64,000 bases of DNA from positions 11,904,168 to 11,968,167 of the forward strand of contig OZ038531.1 of the NCBI GenBank assembly GCA_964036665.1. The letters run 5' to 3'. The notes below the pieces were generated by a model. That model had not been told where the DNA came from. It was given only the letters and a program-made list of their open reading frames with translations, and did not search any database. Below, piece by piece: positions 36,416-49,700 of the stretch. Numbering within the stretch: the stretch's first letter is position 1; each line of letters begins with the position of its first letter. This DNA is from Gordius sp. MW1. Taxonomy: Eukaryota; Nematomorpha; Gordioida; Gordea; Gordiidae. The position numbers and the translations under genes are program-made.

Positions 36416-39400
36416 TTTTCGGAAGTCAATCGAGGATAATAGGATTCTCAAATTGGCTTACTTTTATATATTTTTTTATGCTCTTTCACATAGAATCGAA
36501 AAAAATAAATATTTTTGCCTCAAAATTTTTCACATATTTTTCTTTGAACCGTATTCATCCGATGAAAGTTGTCGTTTTCAGACGTGGTTTCTATGATCCC
36601 AAGTAAAAATTTATCAGAATTTAAAAACTATTACTTTGAAATCATGATCGCATAAAGCAGTTTTCAAAAATTAAGCACTCACTTTGGGATACAACAAAAA
36701 CAAACTAATCGCAACAATAAAACGTTGTCTTTTGTCAAAATGATAGTTCTCGCATCTTAAAACCTCTTTTCGGAAGTCAATCGAGGATAATAGAATTCTC
36801 AAATTGGCTTACTTTTATATATTTTTTTATGCTCTTTCACATAGAATCGAAAAAAATAAATATTTTTACCTCAAAATTTTTCACATATTTTTCTTTGAAC
36901 CGTATTCATCCGATGAAAGTTGTCGTTTTCAGACGTGGTTTCTATGATCCCAAGTAAAAATTTATCAGAATTGAAAAACTATTACTTTGAAATCATGATC
37001 GCATAGAGCAGTTTCTAAAAATTAAGCACTCACGTTGCGATACAACAAACTAATCGCGACAATAAAACGTTGTCTTTTGTCAAAATGATAGTTCTCGCAG
37101 CTTAAAACCTCTTTTCGGAAGTCAATCGAGGATAATAGGATTCTCAAATTGGCTTACTTTTATATATTTTTTCATGCTCTTTCACATAGAATTGAAAAAA
37201 GGAATATTTTTGCCTCAAAATTTTTCACATATTTTTCTTTGAACCGTATTCATCCGATGAAAGTTGTCGTTTTCAGACGTGGTTTCTATGATCCCAAGTA
37301 AAAATTTATCAGAATCTAAAAACTATTACTTTGAAATCATGATCGCATAGAGCAGTTTTCAAAAATTAAGCATTCACGTTGCGATACAACAAACTAATCG
37401 CAACAATAAAACGTTGTCTTTTGTCAAAATGATAGTTCTCGCAGCTTAAAACCTCTTTTCGGAAGTCAATCGAGGATAATAGGATTCTCAAATTGGCTTA
37501 CTTTTATATATTTTTTCATGCTCTTTCACATAGAATCAAAAAAAAGGAATATTTTTGCCTCAAAATTTTCACATATTTTTCTTTGAACCGTATTCATCCG
37601 ATGAAAGTTGTCGTTTTCAGACGTGATCCCAAGTAAAAATTTATCAGAATCTAAAAACTATTACTTTGAAATCATCATCGCATAGAGCAGTTTTCAAAAA
37701 TTAAGCACTCACGTTGCGATACAACAAACTAATCGCGACAATAAAACGTTGTCTTTTGTCAAAATGATAGTTCTCGCAGCTTAAAACCTCTTTTCGGAAG
37801 TCAATCGAGGATAGTAGGATTCTCAAATTGGCTTACTTTTATATATTTTTTTATGCTCTTTCACATAGAATCAAAAAATCGAAAAAAATAAATATTTTTA
37901 CCTCAAAATTTTTCACATATTTTTCTTTGAACCGTATTCATCCGATGAAAGTTGTCGTTTTCTGACGTGGTTTCTATGATCCCAAGTAAAAATTTATCAG
38001 AATTTAAAAACTATTACTTTGAAATCATGATCGCATAAAGCAGTTTTCAAAAATTAAGCACTCACTTTGCGATACAACAAAAACAAACTAATCGCAACAA
38101 TAAAACGTTGTCTTTTGTCAAAATGATAGTTCTCGCAGCTTAAAACCTCTTTTCGGAAGTCAATCGAGGATAATAGAATTCTCAAATTGGCTTACTTTTA
38201 TATATTTTTTTATGCTCTTTCACATAGAATCGAAAAAAATAAATATTTTTACCTCAAAATTTTTCACATATTTTTCTTTGAACCGTATTCATCCGATGAA
38301 AGTTGTCGTTTTCAGACGTGGTTTCTATGATATCAAGTAAAAATTTATCAGAATCTAAAAACTATTACTTTGAAATCCTGATCGCATAGAGCAGTTTTCA
38401 ATAATTAAGCACTCACGTTGCGATACAACAAACTAATCGCAACAATAAAACGTTGTCTTTTGTCAAAATGATAGTTCTCGCAGCTTAAAACCTCTTTTCG
38501 GAAGTCAATCGAGGATAATAGGATTCTCAAATTGGCTTACTTTTATATATTTTTTTATGCTCTTTCACATAGAATCGAAAAAAATAAATATTTTTACCTC
38601 AAAATTTTTCACATATTTTTCTTTGAACCGTATTCATCCGATGAAAGTTGTCGTTTTCAGACGTGGTTTCTATGATCCCAAGTAAAAATTTATCAGAATT
38701 TAAAAACGATTACTTTGAAATCATGATCGCATAAAGCAGTTTTCAAAAATTAAGCACTCACTTTGCGATACAACAAAAACAAACTAATCGCAACAATAAA
38801 ACGTTGTCTTTTGTCAAAATGATAGTTCTCGCAGCTTAAAACCTCTTTTCGGAAGTCAATCGAGGATAATAGAATTCTCAAATTGGCTTACTTTTATATA
38901 TTTTTTTATGCTCTTTCACATAGAATCGAAAAAAATAAATATTTTTACCTCAAAATTTTTCACATATTTTTCTTTGAACCGTATTCATCCGATGAAAGTT
39001 GTCGTTTTCAGACGTGGTTTCTATGATCCCAAGTAAAAATTTATCAGAATTGAAAAACCATTACTTTGAAATCATGATCGCATAGAGCAGTTTTCAAAAA
39101 TTAAGCACTCACGTTGCGATACAACAAACTAATCGCGACAATAAAACGTTGTCTTTTGTCAAAATGATAGTTCTCGCAGCTTAAAACCTCTTTTCGGAAG
39201 TCAATCGAGGATAATAGGATTCTCAAATTGGCTTACTTTTATATATTTTTTCATGCTCTTTCACATAGAATTGAAAAAAAGGAATATTTTTGCCTCAAAA
39301 AATTTCACACATTTTTCTTTGAACCGTATTCATCCGATGAAAGTTGTCGTTTTCAGACGTGGTTTCTATGATCCCAAGTAAAAATTTATCAGAACCTAAA

Positions 39401-39535
39401 AACTATTACTTTGAAATCATGATCGCATAGAGCAGTTTTCAAAAATTAAGCACTCACGTTGCGATACAACAAACTAATCGCAACAATAAAACGTTGTCTT
39501 TTGTCAAAATGATAGTTCTCGCAGCTTAAAACCTC
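36416..39535. repeat. Transitional patchwork of nine monomers
   Basis: Units start at 36416, 36767, 37112, 37456, 37791, 38150, 38495, 38846 and 39191, with lengths 351, 345, 344, 335, 359, 345, 351, 345 and 345. Marks from both sides mix: AATCAAAAAATCG (359-bp class), GATATCAAG with ATCCTG, TAGAATTCTC, AATCGCGAC, GAATTGAAAAAAGG and AGAACCTAAAA. New local states are CACTCACTTTG, AAAACGATTAC and a 9-bp loss near 37625 (CAGACGTGATCCC). No gene is present. Confidence 0.82.
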
Positions 39536-40568
39536 TTTTCGGAAGTCAATCGAGGATAATAGGATTCTCAAATTGGCTTACTTTTATATATTTTTTTATG
39601 CTCTTTCACATAGAATCGAAAAAAATAAATATTTTTACCTTAAAATTTTTCACATATTTTTCCTTGAACCGTATTCATCCGATGATAGTTGTCGTTTTCA
39701 GACGTGGTTTCTATGATATCAAGTAAAAATTTATCAGAATCTAAAAACTATTACTTTGAAATCCTGATCGCATAGAGCAGTTTTCAAAAATTAAGCACTC
39801 ACGTTGCGATACAACAAACTAATCGCAACAATAAAACGTTGTCTTTTGTCAAAATGATAGTTCTCGCAGCTTAAAACCTCTTTTCGGAAGTCAATCGAGG
39901 ATAATAGGATTCTCAAATTGGCTTACTTTTATATATTTTTTTATGCTCTTTCACATAGAATCGAAAAAAATAAATATTTTTACCTCAAAATTTTTCACAT
40001 ATTTTTCTTTGAACCGTATTCATCCGATGAAAGTTGTCGTTTTCAGACGTGGTTTCTATGATCCCAAGTAAAAATTTATCAGAATTTAAAAACGATTACT
40101 TTGAAATCATGATCGCATAAAGCAGTTTTCAAAAATTAAGCACTCACGTTGCGATACAACAAACTAATCGCGACAATAAAACGTTGTCTTTTGTCAAAAT
40201 GATAGTTCTCGCAGCTTAAAACCTCTTTTCGGAAGTCAATCGAGGATAATAGGATTCTCAAATTGGCTTACTTTTATATATTTTTTCATGCTCTTTCACA
40301 TAGAATTGAAAAAAAGGAATATTTTTGCCTCAAAAATTTTCACATATTTTTCTTTGAACCGTATTCATCCGATGAAAGTTGTCGTTTTCAGACGTATTCT
40401 ATGATCCCAAGTAAAAATTTATCAGAACCTAAAAACTATTACTTTGAAATCATGATCGCATAGAGCAGTTTTCAAAAATTAAGCACTCACGTTGCGATAC
40501 AACAAACTAATCGCAACAATAAAACGTTGTCTTTTGTCAAAATGATAGTTCTCGCTGCTTAAAACCTC
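38150..40568. repeat. Local duplication 38150-39535 / 39536-40568 with one monomer lost
   Basis: Units at 38150 and 39536 both carry GATATCAAG and ATCCTGATC, those at 38495 and 39881 both carry AAAACGATTAC, and those at 39191 and 40226 both carry GAATTGAAAAAAAGG and AGAACCTAAAA. The unit 39881-40225 starts like 38495 and ends like 38846 (AATCGCGAC, no loop insertion), so four units became three. The switch is narrow, about 40118-40146. Confidence 0.75.
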
Positions 40569-43500
40569 TTTTCGGAAGTCAATCGAGGATAATAGGATTC
40601 TCAAATTGGCTTACTTTTATATATTTTTTCATGCTCTTTCACATAGAATTGAAAAAAAGGAATATTTTTGTCTCAAAATTTTTCACATATTTTTCTTTGA
40701 ACCGTATTCATCCGATGAAAGTTGTCGTTTTCAGACGTGGTTTCTATGATCCCAAGTAAAAATTTATCAGAATCTAAAAACTATTACTTTGAAATCATGA
40801 TCGCATAGAGCAGTTTCTAAAAATTAAGCACTCACGTTGCGATACAACAAACTAATCGCAACAATAAAACGTTGTCTTTTGTCAAAATGATAGTTCTCGC
40901 AGCTTAAAACCTCTTTTCGGAAGTCAATCGAGGATAATAGGATTCTCAACTTGGCTTACTTTTATATATTTTTTCATGCTCTTTCACATAGAATCGAAAA
41001 AAAGGAATATTTTTGCCTCAAAATTTTTCACATATTTTTCTTTGAACCGTATTCATCCGATGAAAGTTGTCGTTTTCAGACGTGGTTTCTATGATCCCAA
41101 GTAAAAATTTATCAGAATCTAAAAACTATTACTTTGAAATCATGATTGCATAGAGCAGTTTTCAAAAATTAAGCACTCACGTTGCGATACAACAAACTAA
41201 TCGCAACAATAAAACGTTGTCTTTTGTCAAAATGATAGTTCTCGCAGCTTAAAACCTCTTTTCGGAAGTCAATCGAGGATAATAGGATTCTCAAATTGGC
41301 TTACTTTTATATATTTTTTTATGCTCTTTCACATAGAATCAAAAAATCGAAAAAAATAAATATTTTTACCTCAAAATTTTTCACATATTTTTCTTTGAAC
41401 CGTATTAATCCGATGAAAGTTGTCGTTTTCAGACGTGGTTTCTATGATCCCAAGTAAAAATTTATCAGAATTTAAAAACTATTACTTTGAAATCATGATC
41501 GCATAAAGCAGTTTTCAAAAATTAAGCACTCACGTTGCGATACAACAAAAACAAACTAATCGCAACAATAAAACGTTGTCTTTTGTCAAAATGATAGTTC
41601 TCGCAGCTTAAAACCTCTTTTCGGAAGTCAATCGAGGATAATAGAATTCTCAAATTGGCTTACTTTTATATATTTTTTCATGCTCTTTCACATAGAATTG
41701 AAAAAAAGGAATATTTTTGTCTCAAAATTTTTCACATATTTTTCTTTGAACCGTATTCATCCGATGAAAGTTGTCGTTTTCAGACGTGGTTTCTATGATC
41801 CCAAGTAAAAATTTATCAGAATCTAAAAACTATTACTTTGAAATCATGATCGCATAGAGCAGTTTCTAAAAATTAAGCACTCACGTTGCGATACAACAAA
41901 CTAATCGCAACAATAAAACGTTGTCTTTTGTCAAAATGATAGTTCTCGCAGCTTAAAACCTCTTTTCGGAAGTCAATCGAGGATAATAGGATTCTCAAAT
42001 TGGCTTACTTTTATATATTTTTTCATGCTCTTTCACATAGAATCGAAAAAAAGGAATATTTTTGCCTCAAAATTTTTCACATATTTTTCTTTGAACCGTA
42101 TTCATCCGATGAAAGTTGTCGTTTTCAGACGTGGTTTCTATGATCCCAAGTAAAAATTTATCAGAATCTAAAAACGATTACTTTGAAATCATGATCGCAT
42201 AAAGCAGTTTTCAAAAATTAAGCACTCACGTTGCGATACAACAAAAACAAACTAATCGCAACAATAAAACGTTGTCTTTTGTCAAAATGATAGTTCTCGC
42301 AGCTTAAAACCTCTTTTCGGAAGTCAATCGAAGATAATAGGATTCTCAAATTGGCTTACTTTTATATTTTTTTTTATGCTCTTTCACATAGAATCGAAAA
42401 AAATAAATATTTTTACTTCAAAATTTTTCACATATTTTTCTTTGAACCGTATTCATCCGATGAAAGTTGTCGTTTTCAGACGTGGTTTCTATGATCCCAA
42501 GTAAAAATTAATCAGAATTTAAAAACTATTACTTTGAAATCATGATCGCATAAAGCAGTTTTCAAAAATTAAGCACTCACGTTGCGATACAACAAAAACA
42601 AACTAATCGCAACAATAAAACGTTGTCTTTTGTCAAAATGATAGTTCTCGCAGCTTAAAACCTCTTTTCGGAAGTCAATCGAGGATAATAGAATTCTCAA
42701 ATTGGCTTACTTTTATATATTTTTTTATGCTCTTTCAGAATCGAAAAAAATAAATATTTTTACCTCAAAATTTTTCACATATTTTTCTTTGAACCGTATT
42801 CATCCGATGAAAGTTGTCGTTTTCAGACGTGGTTTCTATGACCCAAGTAAAAATTTATCAGAATTGAAAAACTATTACTTTGAAATCATGATCGCATAGA
42901 GCAGTTTTCAAAAATTAAGCACTCACGTTGCGATACAACAAACTAATCGCGACAATAAAACGTTGTCTTTTGTCAAAATGATAGTTCTCGCAGCTTAAAA
43001 CCTCTTTTCGGAAGTCAATCGAGGATAATAGGATTCTCAAATTGGCTTACTTTTATATATTTTTTTATGCTCTTTCACATAGAATCGAAAAAAATAAATA
43101 TTTTTACCTCAAAATTTTTCACATATTTTTCTTTGAACCGTATTCATCCGATGAAAGTTGTCGTTTTCAGACGTGGTTTCTATGATCCCAAGTAAAAATT
43201 TATCAGAATTTAAAAACTATTACTTTGAAATCATGATCGCATAAAGCAGTTTTCAAAAATTAAGCACTCACGTTGCGATACAACAAAAACAAACTAATCG
43301 CAACAATAAAACGTTGTCTTTTGTCAAAATGATAGTTCTCGCAGCTTAAAACCTCTTTTCGGAAGTCAATCGAGGATAATAGGATTCTCAAATTGGCTTA
43401 CTTTTATATATTTTTTTATGCTCTTTCACATAGAATCGAAAAAAATAAATATTTTTGCCTCAAAATTTTTCACATATTTTTCTTTGAACCGTATTCATCC

Positions 43501-44987
43501 GATGAAAGTTGTCGTTTTCAGACGTGGTTTGTATGATATCAAGTAAAAATTTATCAGAATCTAAAAACTATTACTTTGAAATCCTTATCGCATAGAGCAG
43601 TTTTCAAAAATTAAGCACTCACGTTGCGATACAACAAACTAATCGCAACAATAAAACGTTGTCTTTTGTCAAAATGATAGTTCTCGCAGCTTAAAACCTC
43701 TTTTCGGAAGTCAATCGAGGATAATAGGATTCTCAAATTGGCTTACTTTTATGCCTCAAAATTTTTCACATATTTTTCTTTGAACCGTATTCATCCGATG
43801 AAAGTTGTCGTTTTCAGACGTGGTTTCTATGATCCCAAGTAAAAATTTATCAGAATCTAAAAACTATTACTTTGAAATCATGATCGCATAGAGCAGTTTT
43901 CACAAATTAAACACTCACGTTGCGATACAACAAACTAATCGCAACAATAAAACGTTGTCTTTTGTCAAAATGATAGTTCTCGCAGCTTAAAACCTCTTTT
44001 CGGAAGTCAATCGAGGATAATAGGATTCTCAAATTGGCTTACTTTTATGCCTCAAAATTTTTCACATATTTTTCTTTGAACCGTATTCATCCGATGAAAG
44101 TTGTCGTTTTCAGACGTGGTTTCTATGATCCCAAGTAAAAATTTATCAGAATCTAAAAACTATTACTTTGAAATCATGATCGCATAGAGCTGTTTTCAAA
44201 AATTAAGCACTCACGTTGCGATACAACAAACTAATCGCAACAATACAACGTTGTCTTTTGTCAAAATGATAGTTCTCGCAGCTTAAAACCTCTTTTCGGA
44301 AGTCAATCGAGGATAATAGGATTCTCAAATTGGCTTACTTTTATATATTTTTTCATGCTCTTTCACATAGAATCGAAAAAAAGGAATATTTTTGCCTCAA
44401 AATTTTTCACATATTTTTCTTTGAACCGTATTCATCCGATGAAAGTTTTCGTTTTCAGACGTGGTTTCTATGATCCCAAGTAAAAATTTATCAGAATCTA
44501 AAAACTATTACTTTGAAATCATGATCGCATAGAGCTGTTTTCAAAAATTAAGCACTCACGTTGCGATACAACAAACTAGTCGCAACAATAAAACGTTGTC
44601 TTTTGTCAAAATGATAGTTCTCGCAGCTTAAAACCTCTTTTCGGAAGTCAATCGAGGATAATAGGATTCTCAAATTGGCTTACTTTTATATATTTTTTCA
44701 TGCTCTTTCACATAGAATCGAAAAAAATAATATTTTTGCCTCAAAATTTTTCACATATTTTTCTTTGAACCGTATTCATCCGATGAAAGTTGTCGTTTTC
44801 ACACGTGGTTTCTATGATCCCAAGTAAAAATTTATCAGAATTTAAAAACTATTACTTTGAAATCATGATCGCATAAAGCAGTTTTCAAAAATTAAGCACT
44901 CACTTTGCGATACAACAAAAACAAACTAATCGCAACAATAAAACGTTGTCTTTTGTCAAAATGATAGTTCTCGCAGCTTAAAACCTC
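39536..44987. repeat. Sixteen-monomer block, copy 1 (5452 bp)
   Basis: Units start at 39536, 39881, 40226, 40569, 40914, 41259, 41618, 41963, 42314, 42665, 43005, 43356, 43701, 43997, 44293 and 44638. They reappear in order at 46717-52147 at an offset of 7181 bp at first and 7166 bp later. Marks include CAGACGTATTCTATG, CTCGCTGCTT, GTTTCTAAAAATT, CGTATTAATCC, CGAAGATAAT, CTCTTTCAGAATCG, CTATGACCCAAG, GTTTGTATGATATC, two 296-bp units in a row, CAATACAACG, GAAAGTTTTCG and CTAGTCGC. The last unit is a hybrid whose tail differs from copy 2. Confidence 0.9.
43701..44292. repeat. Two adjacent 296-bp short monomers, copy 1
   Basis: The units at 43701 and 43997 lack 49 bp: CTTACTTTTAT runs straight into GCCTCAAAA. 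The missing stretch normally holds TATATTTTTT, one of the two TTTCACATA copies, the A-tract and the type A/B marker, so they cannot be typed by that marker. The two are not identical: the first has CACAAATTAAACAC, the second GAGCTGTTTTC and CAATACAACG. Confidence 0.92.
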
Positions 44988-46716
44988 TTTTCGGAAGTCA
45001 ATCGAGGATAATAGAATTCTCAAATTGGCTTACTTTTATATATTTTTTTATGCTCTTTCACATAGAATCGAAAAAAATAAATATTTTTACCTCAAAATTT
45101 TTCACATATTTTTCCTTGAACCGTATTCATCCGATGATAGTTGTCGTTTTCAGACGTGGTTTCTATGATATCAAGTAAAAATTTATCAGAATCTAAAAAC
45201 TATTACTTTGAAATCCTGATCGCATAGAGCAGTTTTCAAAAATTAAGCACTCACGTTGCGATACAACAAACTAATCGCAACAATAAAACGTTGTCTTTTG
45301 TCAAAATGATAGTTCTCGCAGCTTAAAACCTCTTTTCGGAAGTCAATCGAGGATAATAGGATTCTCAAATTGGCTTACTTTTATATATTTTTTTATGCTC
45401 TTTCACATAGAATCGAAAAAAATAAATATTTTTACCTCAAAATTTTTCACATATTTTTCTTTGAACCGTATTCATCCGATGAAAGTTGTCGTTTTCAGAC
45501 GTGGTTTCTATGATCCCAAGTAAAAATTTATCAGAATTTAAAAACGATTACTTTGAAATCATGATCGCATAAAGCAGTTTTCAAAAATTAAGCACTCACG
45601 TTGCGATACAACAAACTAATCGCGACAATAAAACGTTGTCTTTTGTCAAAATGATAGTTCTCGCAGCTTAAAACCTCTTTTCGGAAGTCAATCGAGGATA
45701 ATAGGATTCTCAAATTGGCTTACTTTTATATATTTTTTCATGCTCTTTCACATAGAATTGAAAAAAAGGAATATTTTTGCCTCAAAAATTTTCACATATT
45801 TTTCTTTGAACCGTATTCATCCGATGAAAGTTGTCGTTTTCAGACGTATTCTATGATCCCAAGTAAAAATTTATCAGAACCTAAAAACTATTACTTTGAA
45901 ATCATGATCGCATAGAGCAGTTTTCAAAAATTAAGCACTCACGTTGCGATACAACAAACTAATCGCAACAATAAAACGTTGTCTTTTGTCAAAATGATAG
46001 TTCTCGCTGCTTAAAACCTCTTTTCGGAAGTCAATCGAGGATAATAGGATTCTCAAATTGGCTTACTTTTATATATTTTTTCATGCTCTTTCACATAGAA
46101 TTGAAAAAAAGGAATATTTTTGTCTCAAAATTTTTCACATATTTTTCTTTGAACCGTATTCATCCGATGAAAGTTGTCGTTTTCAGACGTGGTTTCTATG
46201 ATCCCAAGTAAAAATTTATCAGAATTGAAAAACCATTACTTTGAAATCATGATCGCATAGAGCAGTTTTCAAAAATTAAGCACTCACGTTGCGATACAAC
46301 AAACTAATCGCGACAATAAAACGTTGTCTTTTGTCAAAATGATAGTTCTCGCAGCTTAAAACCTCTTTTCGGAAGTCAATCGAGGATAATAGGATTCTCA
46401 AATTGGCTTACTTTTATATATTTTTTTATGCTCTTTCACATAGAATCGAAAAAAATATATATTTTTACCTCAAAATTTTTCACATATTTTTCTTTGAACC
46501 GTATTCATCCGATGAAAGTTGTCGTTTTCAGACGTGGTTTCTATGATCCCAAGTAAAAATTTATCAGAATTTAAAAACTATTACTTTGAAATCATGATCG
46601 CATAAAGCAGTTTTCAAAAATTAAGCACTCACTTTGCGATACAACAAAAACAAACTAATCGCAACAATAAAACGTTGTCTTTTGTCAAAATGATAGTTCT
46701 CGCAGCTTAAAACCTC
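44988..46716. repeat. Partial third copy of the block start (five units, 1729 bp)
   Basis: Units start at 44988, 45333, 45678, 46021 and 46366. The first three match those at 39536 and 46717 (TTTTCCTTGAACC, CCGATGATAG, AAAACGATTAC, CAGACGTATTC); the offset to the second is exactly 1729 bp. The fourth is a hybrid of a TTTTTGTCTC head and a GAATTGAAAAACCATT tail like the unit at 38846. The fifth carries CACTCACTTTG with the 6-bp insertion and is followed by copy 2. Confidence 0.88.
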
Positions 46717-49700
46717 TTTTCGGAAGTCAATCGAGGATAATAGAATTCTCAAATTGGCTTACTTTTATATATTTTTTTATGCTCTTTCACATAGAATCGA
46801 AAAAAATAAATATTTTTACCTCAAAATTTTTCACATATTTTTCCTTGAACCGTATTCATCCGATGATAGTTGTCGTTTTCAGACGTGGTTTCTATGATAT
46901 CAAGTAAAAATTTATCAGAATCTAAAAACTATTACTTTGAAATCCTGATCGCATAGAGCAGTTTTCAAAAATTAAGCACTCACGTTGCGATACAACAAAC
47001 TAATCGCAACAATAAAACGTTGTCTTTTGTCAAAATGATAGTTCTCGCAGCTTAAAACCTCTTTTCGGAAGTCAATCGAGGATAATAGGATTCTCAAATT
47101 GGCTTACTTTTATATATTTTTTTATGCTCTTTCACATAGAATCGAAAAAAATAAATATTTTTACCTCAAAATTTTTCACATATTTTTCTTTGAACCGTAT
47201 TCATCCGATGAAAGTTGTCGTTTTCAGACGTGGTTTCTATGATCCCAAGTAAAAATTTATCAGAATTTAAAAACGATTACTTTGAAATCATGATCGCATA
47301 AAGCAGTTTTCAAAAATTAAGCACTCACGTTGCGATACAACAAACTAATCGCGACAATAAAACGTTGTCTTTTGTCAAAATGATAGTTCTCGCAGCTTAA
47401 AACCTCTTTTCGGAAGTCAATCGAGGATAATAGGATTCTCAAATTGGCTTACTTTTATATATTTTTTCATGCTCTTTCACATAGAATTGAAAAAAAGGAA
47501 TATTTTTGCCTCAAAAATTTTCACATATTTTTCTTTGAACCGTATTCATCCGATGAAAGTTGTCGTTTTCAGACGTATTCTATGATCCCAAGTAAAAATT
47601 TATCAGAACCTAAAAACTATTACTTTGAAATCATGATCGCATAGAGCAGTTTTCAAAAATTAAGCACTCACGTTGCGATACAACAAACTAATCGCAACAA
47701 TAAAACGTTGTCTTTTGTCAAAATGATAGTTCTCGCTGCTTAAAACCTCTTTTCGGAAGTCAATCGAGGATAATAGGATTCTCAAATTGGCTTACTTTTA
47801 TATATTTTTTCATGCTCTTTCACATAGAATTGAAAAAAAGGAATATTTTTGTCTCAAAATTTTTCACATATTTTTCTTTGAACCGTATTCATCCGATGAA
47901 AGTTGTCGTTTTCAGACGTGGTTTCTATGATCCCAAGTAAAAATTTATCAGAATCTAAAAACTATTACTTTGAAATCATGATCGCATAGAGCAGTTTCTA
48001 AAAATTAAGCACTCACGTTGCGATACAACAAACTAATCGCAACAATAAAACGTTGTCTTTTGTCAAAATGATAGTTCTCGCAGCTTAAAACCTCTTTTCG
48101 GAAGTCAATCGAGGATAATAGGATTCTCAAATTGGCTTACTTTTATATATTTTTTCATGCTCTTTCACATAGAATCGAAAAAAAGGAATATTTTTGCCTC
48201 AAAATTTTTCACATATTTTTCTTTGAACCGTATTCATCCGATGAAAGTTGTCGTTTTCAGACGTGGTTTCTATGATCCCAAGTAAAAATTTATCAGAATC
48301 TAAAAACTATTACTTTGAAATCATGATTGCATAGAGCAGTTTTCAAAAATTAAGCACTCACGTTGCGATACAACAAACTAATCGCAACAATAAAACGTTG
48401 TCTTTTGTCAAAATGATAGTTCTCGCAGCTTAAAACCTCTTTTCGGAAGTCAATCGAGGATAATAGGATTCTCAACTTTTATATATTTTTTTATGCTCTT
48501 TCACATAGAATCAAAAAATCGAAAAAAATAAATATTTTTACCTCAAAATTTTTCACATATTTTTCTTTGAACCGTATTAATCCGATGAAAGTTGTCGTTT
48601 TCAGACGTGGTTTCTATGATCCCAAGTAAAAATTTATCAGAATTTAAAAACTATTACTTTGAAATCATGATCGCATAAAGCAGTTTTCAAAAATTAAGCA
48701 CTCACGTTGCGATACAACAAAAACAAACTAATCGCAACAATAAAACGTTGTCTTTTGTCAAAATGATAGTTCTCGCAGCTTAAAACCTCTTTTCGGAAGT
48801 CAATCGAGGATAATAGAATTCTCAAATTGGCTTACTTTTATATATTTTTTCATGCTCTTTCACATAGAATTGAAAAAAAGGAATATTTTTGTCTCAAAAT
48901 TTTTCACATATTTTTCTTTGAACCGTATTCATCCGATGAAAGTTGTCGTTTTCAGACGTGGTTTCTATGATCCCAAGTAAAAATTTATCAGAATCTAAAA
49001 ACTATTACTTTGAAATCATGATCGCATAGAGCAGTTTCTAAAAATTAAGCACTCACGTTGCGATACAACAAACTAATCGCAACAATAAAACGTTGTCTTT
49101 TGTCAAAATGATAGTTCTCGCAGCTTAAAACCTCTTTTCGGAAGTCAATCGAGGATAATAGGATTCTCAAATTGGCTTACTTTTATATATTTTTTCATGC
49201 TCTTTCACATAGAATCGAAAAAAAGGAATATTTTTGCCTCAAAATTTTTCACATATTTTTCTTTGAACCGTATTCATCCGATGAAAGTTGTCGTTTTCAG
49301 ACGTGGTTTCTATGATCCCAAGTAAAAATTTATCAGAATCTAAAAACGATTACTTTGAAATCATGATCGCATAAAGCAGTTTTCAAAAATTAAGCACTCA
49401 CGTTGCGATACAACAAAAACAAACTAATCGCAACAATAAAACGTTGTCTTTTGTCAAAATGATAGTTCTCGCAGCTTAAAACCTCTTTTCGGAAGTCAAT
49501 CGAAGATAATAGGATTCTCAAATTGGCTTACTTTTATATTTTTTTTTATGCTCTTTCACATAGAATCGAAAAAAATAAATATTTTTACTTCAAAATTTTT
49601 CACATATTTTTCTTTGAACCGTATTCATCCGATGAAAGTTGTCGTTTTCAGACGTGGTTTCTATGATCCCAAGTAAAAATTAATCAGAATTTAAAAACTA

